A stretch of DNA of 40,503 bases from an uncultured Oscillospiraceae bacterium. Its GTDB lineage: Bacteria; Bacillota; Clostridia; Oscillospirales; Oscillospiraceae. The notes beneath the pieces were generated by a model. The model was given only the letters and a program-made list of their open reading frames with translations, had not been told where the DNA came from and made no database searches. Shown here piece after piece: positions 8,093 to 15,836 of this stretch (its first letter is position 1; each line of letters starts with the position of its first letter). The stretch is taken from assembly GCA_904420435.1 (NCBI GenBank), contig CAJFVK010000018.1:1-40503 (forward strand), read 5' to 3'. The position numbers were made by a program, and so were the translations under genes.

Positions 8093-9309
8093 TTCTGAGC
8101 CAGGCCATGGCGGCGCCCGGGGCCGGTCAGGAGAGTCGGGACGCCCAGAGAGAGTTTGAGAAAATTCTCCGGGATATCTTCTTTTCCGGGGAGGAGTCGC
8201 CCACTGGCCAGGAGGCCGCCGAGCAGCTCTCCCCGGTGGCGGCGGCCCACCGGATCCTGTCCAACGCCTTCGGGGTAATCCCTTTTGGCGTGTTTCAGAA
8301 GGTGGACGGGGCCCGGCAGCCAGCGGAGGATGAACTTCTCCAGCGCCTGTTGAGTCGGCGGCCCAGCGCCTACATGACGCCGTTTCTCCTGAACAAGGTG
8401 GTGATGTCCAATGCCTTCTGGCACGGCTTTGGCGCCGTGTGGAACCGGAGGGACAGCGCCGGGCGGCTGGTGGAGCGGATCGCCCTGCCCACAGACTGCT
8501 GCAGCGTCTACAAGGATCCGGAGGGGCCGCTTTACTGGTACAGCTACAACGTGGACGGAGTCCAGAAGGTCTTTGCTCCCCGGGAGCTGAGCATCCTGTT
8601 TTTCGAAACCTACAACGGGATCTGGGGGCGCGGGGTTTTGGACCTGGCCCGGGAGGCGGTGGCCTCCGACGCCCTGGCCCAGCGATATGGCAGGAAGTTT
8701 TACCAGAACGGGGCGCGCATCTCCGGGATCGTGGAGGTGGACACGGACGCCTCCCCCGTCACCAAGGACAAAGTCAAGCGGGAATTCGCCCGGTATGCCT
8801 CAGACGACGCCTTCAAAATCGCGGTGCTGGATCACGGCATGAAGTACACGCCCCTGGGGCTGAGCCAGAGCGACGCACAGTTTATCGAGAGCCGGACCTT
8901 TACCGTGGAGGAGATCGCCCGGTTTACCGGGGTGCCGAAGCACATGCTTCAGACCGGCAAGGAGAGCTACGACTCCAACCAGCAGCAGCGGGTGAACTAT
9001 GTGACGGACACCCTGGTGCCTTTTGTGACCCAGTGGGAGCAGCAGAACACCCAAAAGCTCCTGAGCCGTCAGCAGCGGGGGCTGGGGTGGTACGTCCACG
9101 GCAATGTGTCGGTTCTGCTGCGGGGGGACGACCTGACCCGCTCCAATTTCTACGAGCGGATGATCCGCAACAGCATCTACAACCCGGACGAGTGCCGGGC
9201 TCTGGAGGAGAAGCCGCCGATTCCCGGCGGCTTAGGGCAGGAGTTCCTGCTGAGTAAAAATTTCGGATCCCTGCGATCCATTGTGAGAGGAGGAGGCGAA
9301 GGTGGTTGA
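8089..9309 (+). CDS. phage portal protein (HK97 type)
   Basis: RFTGVPKHMLQTGKESYDSNQQQRVNYVTDTLVPFVTQWEQ and position between TerL and protease. Confidence 0.92.
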   Translation: MILSQAMAAPGAGQESRDAQREFEKILRDIFFSGEESPTGQEAAEQLSPVAAAHRILSNAFGVIPFGVFQKVDGARQPAEDELLQRLLSRRPSAYMTPFLLNKVVMSNAFWHGFGAVWNRRDSAGRLVERIALPTDCCSVYKDPEGPLYWYSYNVDGVQKVFAPRELSILFFETYNGIWGRGVLDLAREAVASDALAQRYGRKFYQNGARISGIVEVDTDASPVTKDKVKREFARYASDDAFKIAVLDHGMKYTPLGLSQSDAQFIESRTFTVEEIARFTGVPKHMLQTGKESYDSNQQQRVNYVTDTLVPFVTQWEQQNTQKLLSRQQRGLGWYVHGNVSVLLRGDDLTRSNFYERMIRNSIYNPDECRALEEKPPIPGGLGQEFLLSKNFGSLRSIVRGGGEGG

Positions 9310-10003
9310 TATTCAGCTCCGGGGCGAGCTCTGGGACAACGACAGCGCGGACGTTCTGAGGTGGTGGGGGTGGCGGGACATCACGGCCCCCATGGACATC
9401 CAGGCGGCCCTGGATGCCGCCGGCGGGGATGAGGTGACGCTGCTCATCAACTCCCCGGGCGGCAGCATGGCGGTGGGCAGTGAGATCCGCTCCATGCTGC
9501 GGCGGTATCAGGGAAAGACCACGGCCCTGTTCCAGGGCTATGGAGCCAGCGCGGCCACCCTGGCGGCAGCGGGCTGCCAGGTGATCCAGTCGGAGCCTGG
9601 GGCTCTGCTGTGTTATCACAACCCGCTGGGACAGGCGGATGGGGACTACCGGGAGATGCGGCGCAGCGCCCAGGGACTGGAAAATGCCAGGGACTGCGTA
9701 CTGGAGATCTACCTAGCCCGGCCGGGAGCGGCGGACCGGGAAGCCCTGGCGGAACTGATGGCGCAGGACACCTGGATTACCCCTACCCAGGCCAAGGGCT
9801 ACGGCCTGATCGACGAGATCGTCGGCAGCGGCGGAGAGAACGCGGATCCGGCGGCCTTTGTGGCCGCGGGGCGGCGCATCCGGCTGACAGCGGCCATGCG
9901 GGAGCGGTATCAGGTCCATGTGGCGGAGGAGCGGGCGCTGGCCGCCAAGATGGAGGAAGCAAAGCGCACCCTGGCAAAGCTCAGGGCGCTTGCACAGTAT
10001 TAA
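9302..10003 (+). CDS. ClpP-like head maturation protease
   Basis: LLINSPGGSMAVGSEIRSML, GYGASAATLAAAG (Ser), LLCYHNPLG (His). Confidence 0.92.
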   Translation: MVDIQLRGELWDNDSADVLRWWGWRDITAPMDIQAALDAAGGDEVTLLINSPGGSMAVGSEIRSMLRRYQGKTTALFQGYGASAATLAAAGCQVIQSEPGALLCYHNPLGQADGDYREMRRSAQGLENARDCVLEIYLARPGAADREALAELMAQDTWITPTQAKGYGLIDEIVGSGGENADPAAFVAAGRRIRLTAAMRERYQVHVAEERALAAKMEEAKRTLAKLRALAQY

Positions 10004-10029
10004 ACAGACAGAAAGGAGATTTTGACAAC

Positions 10030-11328
10030 ATGGACTTCAAGGCGAAAATTGAGGAGCTCCGGGCGAAGAAGAAGGAGCTGATGGCCAGCGCGCAGTCCCT
10101 GGCGGACGAGGGCAAGGTGGATGAGCTCAACGAGATTACCGATCAGATGGAGGGGATCAACAACTCCATCAAGAGCCTGGAGCGGCTGGCCCAGGCCAGC
10201 GGGCAGGAGGCCGACCCGGTCTATGACGGCGCCCTGCGCCAGGACGGCGAGTCCCCCAAATCTCAGAAGCAGGACGATACCCGGCCCTTTGCCAGCCTGG
10301 GCGAGCAGCTGAAGGCCGTGTACAACCTGCGCCGCCACGGGATCCAGGACAGACGCCTCCAGCAGGTGAACAACGCGGTGCTGGGGAACAACGAGGGCAC
10401 CGGCGCGGAGGGAGGCTTTGCCATCCAGACCGACTTTGCCGGCCGGATCCTGGAGAGCGCCCTGGAGCGCAACAGCCTGCTCCAGCGCCTGGACCGCTAC
10501 ACCTGCAGCTCCGGCGCCAACGCCATGCGCTGGGTGGCGGTGGATGAAACCGACATCTCCTCCAGCGTGTTCGGCGGCGTACGGATGTTCTGGGCCAGCG
10601 AGGGCGGCACGGTGCCCGCCACCCATCCCAAGCTCCGGGAGATCAAACTGGATCTGGAGAAGATGATGGGCTTCGCCTATGCCACCGACGAGATGCTGGA
10701 GGACGCGGTCTTCATGAGCGGTTTTTACTCCACGGCCTTCTCCCTGGCGGCGGACGAGCTGCTCACCGGCGCGGTTATCGCCGGCGACGGCGTGGGCAAG
10801 CCCCTGGGCTGGCTGAACAGCTCCGCCCTGATTGCCGTACCCAAGGAGTCCGGCCAGGCAGCCGGCACGCTGGTGGGCAACAACGTCATCAAGATGCAGG
10901 CCCGCTCCATGCCCAAGGGACGGGAGCGGCTGGTGTGGGTGATGCACCCGGATCTGGAGGAGCAGCTGCCCACCCTCTCCATCTCCAGCGGCGACGGGAG
11001 CGCCTCCAAATTCCTCTGGGACCCCGAGGGCGGCATCCGGAACTTTGACACCCAGCGGGTGCTGGGCAAGCCGGTGATCTTTGACCAGAACTGCGCCTCC
11101 CCCGGCGTGGTGGGCGATGTGATGCTGGTGGATCCCTTCCAGTACATCCTGCTGAGCAAGGGCTCCGTCAAGCAGGACTGGAGCATGCACGTGGAATTCC
11201 TGACGGATCAGATGTGCTTCCGGGTGGTGTTCCGCTGCAACGGAACGCCCAAGGTGAAAAGCCCCCTGACCATCAAGAACAGCACCAAGACCCGCAGCCC
11301 CTTCGTGGCGCTGGCGGACCGGAGATAA
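10030..11328 (+). CDS. major capsid protein (HK97 fold)
   Basis: ATG at 10030 after AAAGGAG; coiled-coil N-terminus MDFKAKIEELRAKKKELMASAQSL then EGGFAIQTDFAGRILESALERNSLLQ... Confidence 0.92.
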   Translation: MDFKAKIEELRAKKKELMASAQSLADEGKVDELNEITDQMEGINNSIKSLERLAQASGQEADPVYDGALRQDGESPKSQKQDDTRPFASLGEQLKAVYNLRRHGIQDRRLQQVNNAVLGNNEGTGAEGGFAIQTDFAGRILESALERNSLLQRLDRYTCSSGANAMRWVAVDETDISSSVFGGVRMFWASEGGTVPATHPKLREIKLDLEKMMGFAYATDEMLEDAVFMSGFYSTAFSLAADELLTGAVIAGDGVGKPLGWLNSSALIAVPKESGQAAGTLVGNNVIKMQARSMPKGRERLVWVMHPDLEEQLPTLSISSGDGSASKFLWDPEGGIRNFDTQRVLGKPVIFDQNCASPGVVGDVMLVDPFQYILLSKGSVKQDWSMHVEFLTDQMCFRVVFRCNGTPKVKSPLTIKNSTKTRSPFVALADRR

Positions 11329-11341
11329 GGAGGACAGGAGC

Positions 11342-11752
11342 ATGAAACGTATTTGTGAGGATTTGGCCTTTCAGGCCGTACTGGCCCCGGCCAGCGTGAG
11401 CGCGTCCACGGGAACCACCAGCGGCTATGTAGATGCCTCCGGAGCGGACGAGGTGGAGTTTGTGGTGTCTACGGCCCCTCTGGGCGCGGGCAAAAGCCTG
11501 ACCGTGACGCTGCTGGCTGCCAGCGACAGCGGCGGCAGCGACGCGGAGGAGCTTGGAGAGGCCACCTTTACCGACGCCGAAGGCACGGCGGCCCAGGCGG
11601 CGGTGGTGAGCTACAAGGTGTCGCCGGAGTACGGCCGGTATGTGGCGGTAAAGTTCCAGCACGATGCGGATGCCGCTGTGACCTGCTCGGCGGTGGCGGC
11701 CGCCCGGCAGATCTATCGGCCCGCGGAAAACGGCTGGACCCTGGCGGTGTAG
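11342..11752 (+). CDS. probable capsid decoration/accessory head protein
   Basis: beta-rich 136 aa directly downstream of the capsid gene. Confidence 0.5.
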   Translation: MKRICEDLAFQAVLAPASVSASTGTTSGYVDASGADEVEFVVSTAPLGAGKSLTVTLLAASDSGGSDAEELGEATFTDAEGTAAQAAVVSYKVSPEYGRYVAVKFQHDADAAVTCSAVAAARQIYRPAENGWTLAV

Positions 11753-11755
11753 GCC

Positions 11756-12070
11756 GTGGGGATCCCGGAGGACCTGCTGTCCCAGGTGAAGGCCTACTGC
11801 GCGGCTCAAAACGCCGACGACGCCGATATGCTGAATCTGAATGACGCCTGGGACTCCGCTCAGAGCTATCTGGCCGGGGCGGGGGTCACAGAGCCGGAGC
11901 GGTCATCGGGCACCTGGCCGCTGTGGTTTCAGGTGATGAAGGCCCTGACCCTGGACGGCTTTGACCAGCGGGGCGCCCAGTTTGACCAGGGAAAGCTGCA
12001 GGACAACTCAGCCTTCCGCCGGCAGCTCAATCAGCTGAAGCTGTCGGCGCTGCCGGAAGCGGAGGAATAG
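11756..12070 (+). CDS. head-tail connector (DNA packaging, gp6-like)
   Basis: LLSQVKAYCAAQNADDADMLNLNDAWDSAQSYLAGAGV; position. Confidence 0.75.
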   Translation: MGIPEDLLSQVKAYCAAQNADDADMLNLNDAWDSAQSYLAGAGVTEPERSSGTWPLWFQVMKALTLDGFDQRGAQFDQGKLQDNSAFRRQLNQLKLSALPEAEE

Positions 12071-12072
12071 AG

Positions 12073-12099
12073 GCCGGGTGTCCGACTCGGACACCCGGC
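12073..12099. repeat. perfect inverted repeat (13-bp arms, 1-nt centre) in a gene gap
   Basis: GCCGGGTGTCCGA-c-TCGGACACCCGGC; no T-tract downstream. Confidence 0.9.
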
Positions 12100-12115
12100 G
12101 GGGAGGAGCGATAAC

Positions 12116-12754
12116 ATGAGCAGGACCAGCATTGACGCGGGGAAACTGACGGAAGACCTGCAGGTTCTTGCCCTGCAGGAGGTCAGCCCCAATACATGGG
12201 ACTGGACGAGTATGGCGTCCACCAAGGGGCAGGTAGAGCTGAGCACCGCCAAAAAGAACCTGTTCTCCTCTGTGGGGATCGGAGCCAGGGCCGCTCAGGT
12301 CCTGATCCGCCGGCAGGCCATCACCCTCCACAACGCGCTGCTGTGGACGGATTTTCTCAGCGGGGCAAGGCGGCACCTGTTTTTGACCTCCATTGTTCCG
12401 GAGGGGCGGCTCCACCTGCGGCTGGAGGCGGCGTTGGTGGAAATGGTACAGTGCCTGGCTTCTAGAACAGCGGATACGGTAGGTACCGCCGGACGACCGG
12501 TTTCCACGGAAACGATGCGCCTGGCCTTCCCGGGCGTCCTGACAGAAAAATATGCTCGATACGAGAGAGAGGAAACCCATGCCGAGCAGGAGACTGGTTA
12601 CGTTTTGGTAGTACCCAAGCCGATAGTTCTTCGTCCTGGCGATCTGATTACCGTCCAGGATGGGCCAGCCAGGGCGGTGTACAACGTAGCGGCCTGCCAT
12701 GTGCTGGATCCATACAAAAATGAGTATGAGATTGTCTGGAGGCGGGATGTGTAA
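12116..12754 (+). CDS. phage head closure / head-tail adaptor protein
   Basis: position and LRPGDLITVQDGPARAVYNVAACHVLDPYKNEYEIVWRR, typical small adaptor C-terminus. Confidence 0.55.
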   Translation: MSRTSIDAGKLTEDLQVLALQEVSPNTWDWTSMASTKGQVELSTAKKNLFSSVGIGARAAQVLIRRQAITLHNALLWTDFLSGARRHLFLTSIVPEGRLHLRLEAALVEMVQCLASRTADTVGTAGRPVSTETMRLAFPGVLTEKYARYEREETHAEQETGYVLVVPKPIVLRPGDLITVQDGPARAVYNVAACHVLDPYKNEYEIVWRRDV

Positions 12755-13221
12755 TGGCACAGGCAGTAGACGCCAGAGGAATGGACCAGCTGATGTCCGC
12801 CTGGGACAGACTGCTCCAACGCTTTCCCCAAGAAAAACAGCTGCTGCTGCGGCAGGTTGGCGGCACTATCCTGGAGCAGGTCAGGCTGAGAATCGGCGGC
12901 ACAGGTAAGGTCGCCGGCTGGCAGGAACCCCATATGGGCAGCAAGGGGGGGTATGTGGCCGTCCGGCCTGCATCAGATGTGTTTCAGATGACACAAAGCG
13001 GCACCCGCTACCCGGTAGGCTATATCACCAACGCCATTGAAGGCGGTCACAGGATCTCAGAGCCCAGAGGTGGCAAGGGGTACCGCCCCAGAATCCATGT
13101 TCCGGCAGTGTCCGGCCGGTGGTTCTACGATGCGGTACGTCGGCAGCTGCCCGGAATTGCAGAAGAAGCAGCCCGACAACTGGCGAACCTGATCTGTGAT
13201 GGATTGGAGGGAATGTTGTGA
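12754..13221 (+). CDS. HK97 gp10-like / neck protein
   Basis: position; QVRLRIGGTGKVAGWQEPHMGSKGGYVAVRP. Confidence 0.55.
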   Translation: MAQAVDARGMDQLMSAWDRLLQRFPQEKQLLLRQVGGTILEQVRLRIGGTGKVAGWQEPHMGSKGGYVAVRPASDVFQMTQSGTRYPVGYITNAIEGGHRISEPRGGKGYRPRIHVPAVSGRWFYDAVRRQLPGIAEEAARQLANLICDGLEGML

Positions 13222-13697
13222 CCTATCAGGAATTGACAGAAGCCATTGCGGAGAAGATTTCTGCCCTTTGGCCAGGCCGGATGATCTACCGGGACTTTTG
13301 CCCGGTAGATCATAAACGTCCCTCTGGTTTCCTCTATGTGACACAGGCGGACTGGAGCGACGCAAACCTGGGGCTGGTACGGTGGGATTTTACGGCGGAG
13401 CTGACGCTGTTCGCCGCCACTGACAGCTACGCACTGGAAAGCACTGAATCGCTGCGCCTCGACCAGCTGGCGGTCCTTCAGGCCTTCAGCGGGCCGTCCA
13501 TCCAGGTAGGAGATCGGCACATTGTGCTGACATTGGGGGCTCCATCTCCCGGCCCGGGAGAGGCCTATGTTCAGTTTACAGCCTCTTGGCTGGACAGCCG
13601 GCCGGGGTATGTGGACCAGGACACGGAGCCGGAGAGCGTCAGCGGCGTGCCGCTGATGGAAGAATTTACAATGGACGTATCGACAAAGAAGGAGTGA
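13218..13697 (+). CDS. tail terminator-like protein
   Basis: LTEAIAEKISALWPGRMIYRDFCPVDHKRPSGFLYV; position before the sheath gene. Confidence 0.7.
   Translation: MTYQELTEAIAEKISALWPGRMIYRDFCPVDHKRPSGFLYVTQADWSDANLGLVRWDFTAELTLFAATDSYALESTESLRLDQLAVLQAFSGPSIQVGDRHIVLTLGAPSPGPGEAYVQFTASWLDSRPGYVDQDTEPESVSGVPLMEEFTMDVSTKKE
13281..13313. repeat. perfect 13-bp inverted repeat with 7-nt loop inside CDS
   Basis: ATGATCTACCGGG acttttg CCCGGTAGATCAT. Confidence 0.95.
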
Positions 13698-13701
13698 TTG
13701 T

Positions 13702-14820
13702 ATGGCGACCAATATCGGGCTGCCCAGCCTGACGATTTCCTTTCAGAGCGCGGCCAGGGCGGCGGCAAACCGGAGCAAGCGGGGCTATGTAGGGGTGTTT
13801 GTGCGGGACGCCCAGGCCCAGGGAGTGCACCAGCTGAGCAGCGCGGCGCTGATCCCCGCCACCCTGGGGGCGGACAACCAGGCGTATCTGCGGCGGGCCT
13901 TTACCGGCAGCGACCGGGGGACGCCCAGCCGGGTGACGGCGGTGGTCATCGCCCCGGGCACGGAGGACACCACCGCCCTGGAGGCGGGGCTGAAACTCAT
14001 CGAGGGGATGAGCCTGGACTACATCGCGCCGCCCCCCGACGTGACGGCGGCGGAGAAGACCCTGCTGGAAACTTGGGTGAAGGGGCGGCGGGCGGCCTAC
14101 TACACCGAGAAACTGGTGGAGCCTAACCCCGCCACGGCCCCCGACAACATGGGGATTATCGCCTTTACGGAGACGGACGACGCCCTGGCGGAGGGGGAGA
14201 CCACCTACACCGCCGGGGAGTATGCCAGCCGGATGGCCGGTATCCTGGCGGGCATCCCCTCCGGCATGTCCGCCACCTATGCCCAGCTGCCCGAGCTGAC
14301 GGCCGTGACGCCCCGGGACACCGAGGAGCTGGAGGAGGCGGTCAACGACGGGGAGCTGGTGCTGATGCACGACGGGCTGGTGGCCAAGATTGCCCGGGGT
14401 GTGAACAGCCTGACCACCGTTCCGGAGGGCGGCAGCGCGGACTGGAGCAAGATTAAGATTGTGGAGGGCATGGATCTGGTCACCTACTTCCTGCGCACCA
14501 CCATCCAGAACGAGTATGTGGGCCGGTACCCCAACACCTATGACAACAAGTGCGTGCTGGTGACGGCCATCTCCGCCTTTCTCCAGGAGCTGGAGGCCCA
14601 GGGGGTGCTGAATCCCGGGGAGAGCTGGTGCGAAATTGATGCGGAGGCCCAGCAGAAGTGGATGCAGAGCCAGGGCGTGGACACCGCCTCCATGACGGAG
14701 CAGGAGATCCGGGAGTACCAGACGGGCAGCTGGGTATTCATCAAGGCCGGCGGGCGGCTGGTGGACGCCATGGAGGACTTCCAGGTGTCCTTTGACGCCC
14801 TGTCCGACCTGGCGGCGTAA
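13702..14820 (+). CDS. tail sheath protein (XkdK-like)
   Basis: 372 aa; VTAVVIAPGTEDTTALEAGLKLIE..., NTYDNKCVLVTAISAFLQELEAQGVL, FIKAGGRLVDAMEDFQVSF. Confidence 0.9.
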   Translation: MATNIGLPSLTISFQSAARAAANRSKRGYVGVFVRDAQAQGVHQLSSAALIPATLGADNQAYLRRAFTGSDRGTPSRVTAVVIAPGTEDTTALEAGLKLIEGMSLDYIAPPPDVTAAEKTLLETWVKGRRAAYYTEKLVEPNPATAPDNMGIIAFTETDDALAEGETTYTAGEYASRMAGILAGIPSGMSATYAQLPELTAVTPRDTEELEEAVNDGELVLMHDGLVAKIARGVNSLTTVPEGGSADWSKIKIVEGMDLVTYFLRTTIQNEYVGRYPNTYDNKCVLVTAISAFLQELEAQGVLNPGESWCEIDAEAQQKWMQSQGVDTASMTEQEIREYQTGSWVFIKAGGRLVDAMEDFQVSFDALSDLAA

Positions 14821-14833
14821 GGGAGGATGACAT

Positions 14834-15274
14834 ATGGCAAGACGACTTGACAGCGCCAAGCGCGTGATCAACGGCACCTATGGCGAGTTGTGGGTGGATG
14901 GCGAGAAGATCGCCGAGTGCACCGCCTGCCAACTGAAGGTGGCCAAGAACAAGCAGACGGTGAACCTGTGCGGCCAGTTCATGGACGACAGCAAGGCCAC
15001 CAGCGGCAGCGGCACCGGGAGCCTGACGCTCTACAAGGTGGACAGCGGCTTTATCCGGCGGCAGCAGGGCTTGCAGGACGGGGAGGACGTGCGGTGCACG
15101 GTGATCTCCAAGCTGCGGGACCCGGACAGCTACGGCGCGGAGCGGGTGGCCGCCTACAACGTGAGCTTTGACGATCTGACCCTGGCGGACTGGCAGGCGG
15201 CCACGGTGGGCACGGTGACGGCCCCCTTCACCTTCAGCCTGTATGAGCTGCTGGACGAGATTGAGGTGCAGTGA
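14834..15274 (+). CDS. tail tube protein (XkdM-like)
   Basis: INGTYGELWVDGEKIAECTACQLKVAKNKQTVNLCG...FTFSLYELLDEI. Confidence 0.9.
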   Translation: MARRLDSAKRVINGTYGELWVDGEKIAECTACQLKVAKNKQTVNLCGQFMDDSKATSGSGTGSLTLYKVDSGFIRRQQGLQDGEDVRCTVISKLRDPDSYGAERVAAYNVSFDDLTLADWQAATVGTVTAPFTFSLYELLDEIEVQ

Positions 15275-15687
15275 TGGGAACGAAAGTTCGGAATATAGCG
15301 GCATCTCTGCTGGACTTGCCGGAGTTTGAGCCGGAGCGGGCGCGCGTGCGCCTGCCCCGGCTTGGGTTGGAGCTGGAATTGCAGGAGCTCCCATATGACA
15401 GGCTGGTGCGTGTGCGCAGGGAGGCTGATCCGCAGATCCACCTGCTGCTGGCATCTATCACCAACCACCCGGAGCTCAAGCAGGAATCATGGTACCACGA
15501 CCAGATGGGCTGTGCCACTCCGGCGGACGCTCTGAAAAAACTTCTTCGGATGGGAGAGGTGGAGAAGCTGTGCCGGGTGATTGACCGGCTCAACGGCTAC
15601 GCAGCAAACAGCGTAGTCCCACTGAACAATCAGGAGCTAGAGGAGGCGGCACTGGTTTCCGCAGTGGAGGATCTGGAAAAAAACTGA
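15271..15687 (+). CDS. tail assembly chaperone, zero-frame product (XkdN-like)
   Basis: LPRLGLELELQELPYDRLVRVRREADPQIHLLLASITNHPELK...; upstream of tape measure. Confidence 0.85.
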   Translation: MMGTKVRNIAASLLDLPEFEPERARVRLPRLGLELELQELPYDRLVRVRREADPQIHLLLASITNHPELKQESWYHDQMGCATPADALKKLLRMGEVEKLCRVIDRLNGYAANSVVPLNNQELEEAALVSAVEDLEKN

Positions 15688-15836
15688 CACAGCGCCCAGA
15701 TCTGATCACAGCCCAGCGGCTGCTGGTCAGTCACGGGATCTTTCCCGGGGATTACCTGAGGCGGCCTCCTGGGGAGCGGATCCTGATCCGGGCGCTGCTG
15801 ATCGACTACAGGCGGCGAAAGGACGGTGAGATCTAA
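15271..15836 (+). CDS. predicted -1 frameshifted tail assembly chaperone (gpGT-like, about 188 aa)
   Basis: slippery A_AAA_AAC at 15678-15684 just before TGA; -1 frame continues LTQRPDLITAQRLLVSHGIFPGDYLRRPPGERILIRALLIDYRRRKDGEI* to 15836, overlapping the tape measure ATG. Confidence 0.85.

Noticed and set aside
9610-10029. N-terminal extension of the capsid ORF (ORF track start at 9610)
   Set aside because: Overlaps the protease CDS in another frame; the AAAGGAG-ATG at 10030 gives the natural start.
10000-11343. 447-aa antisense ORF over the capsid gene
   Set aside because: Shadow ORF of a high-GC coding region; the sense strand has the capsid protein with RBS and motifs.
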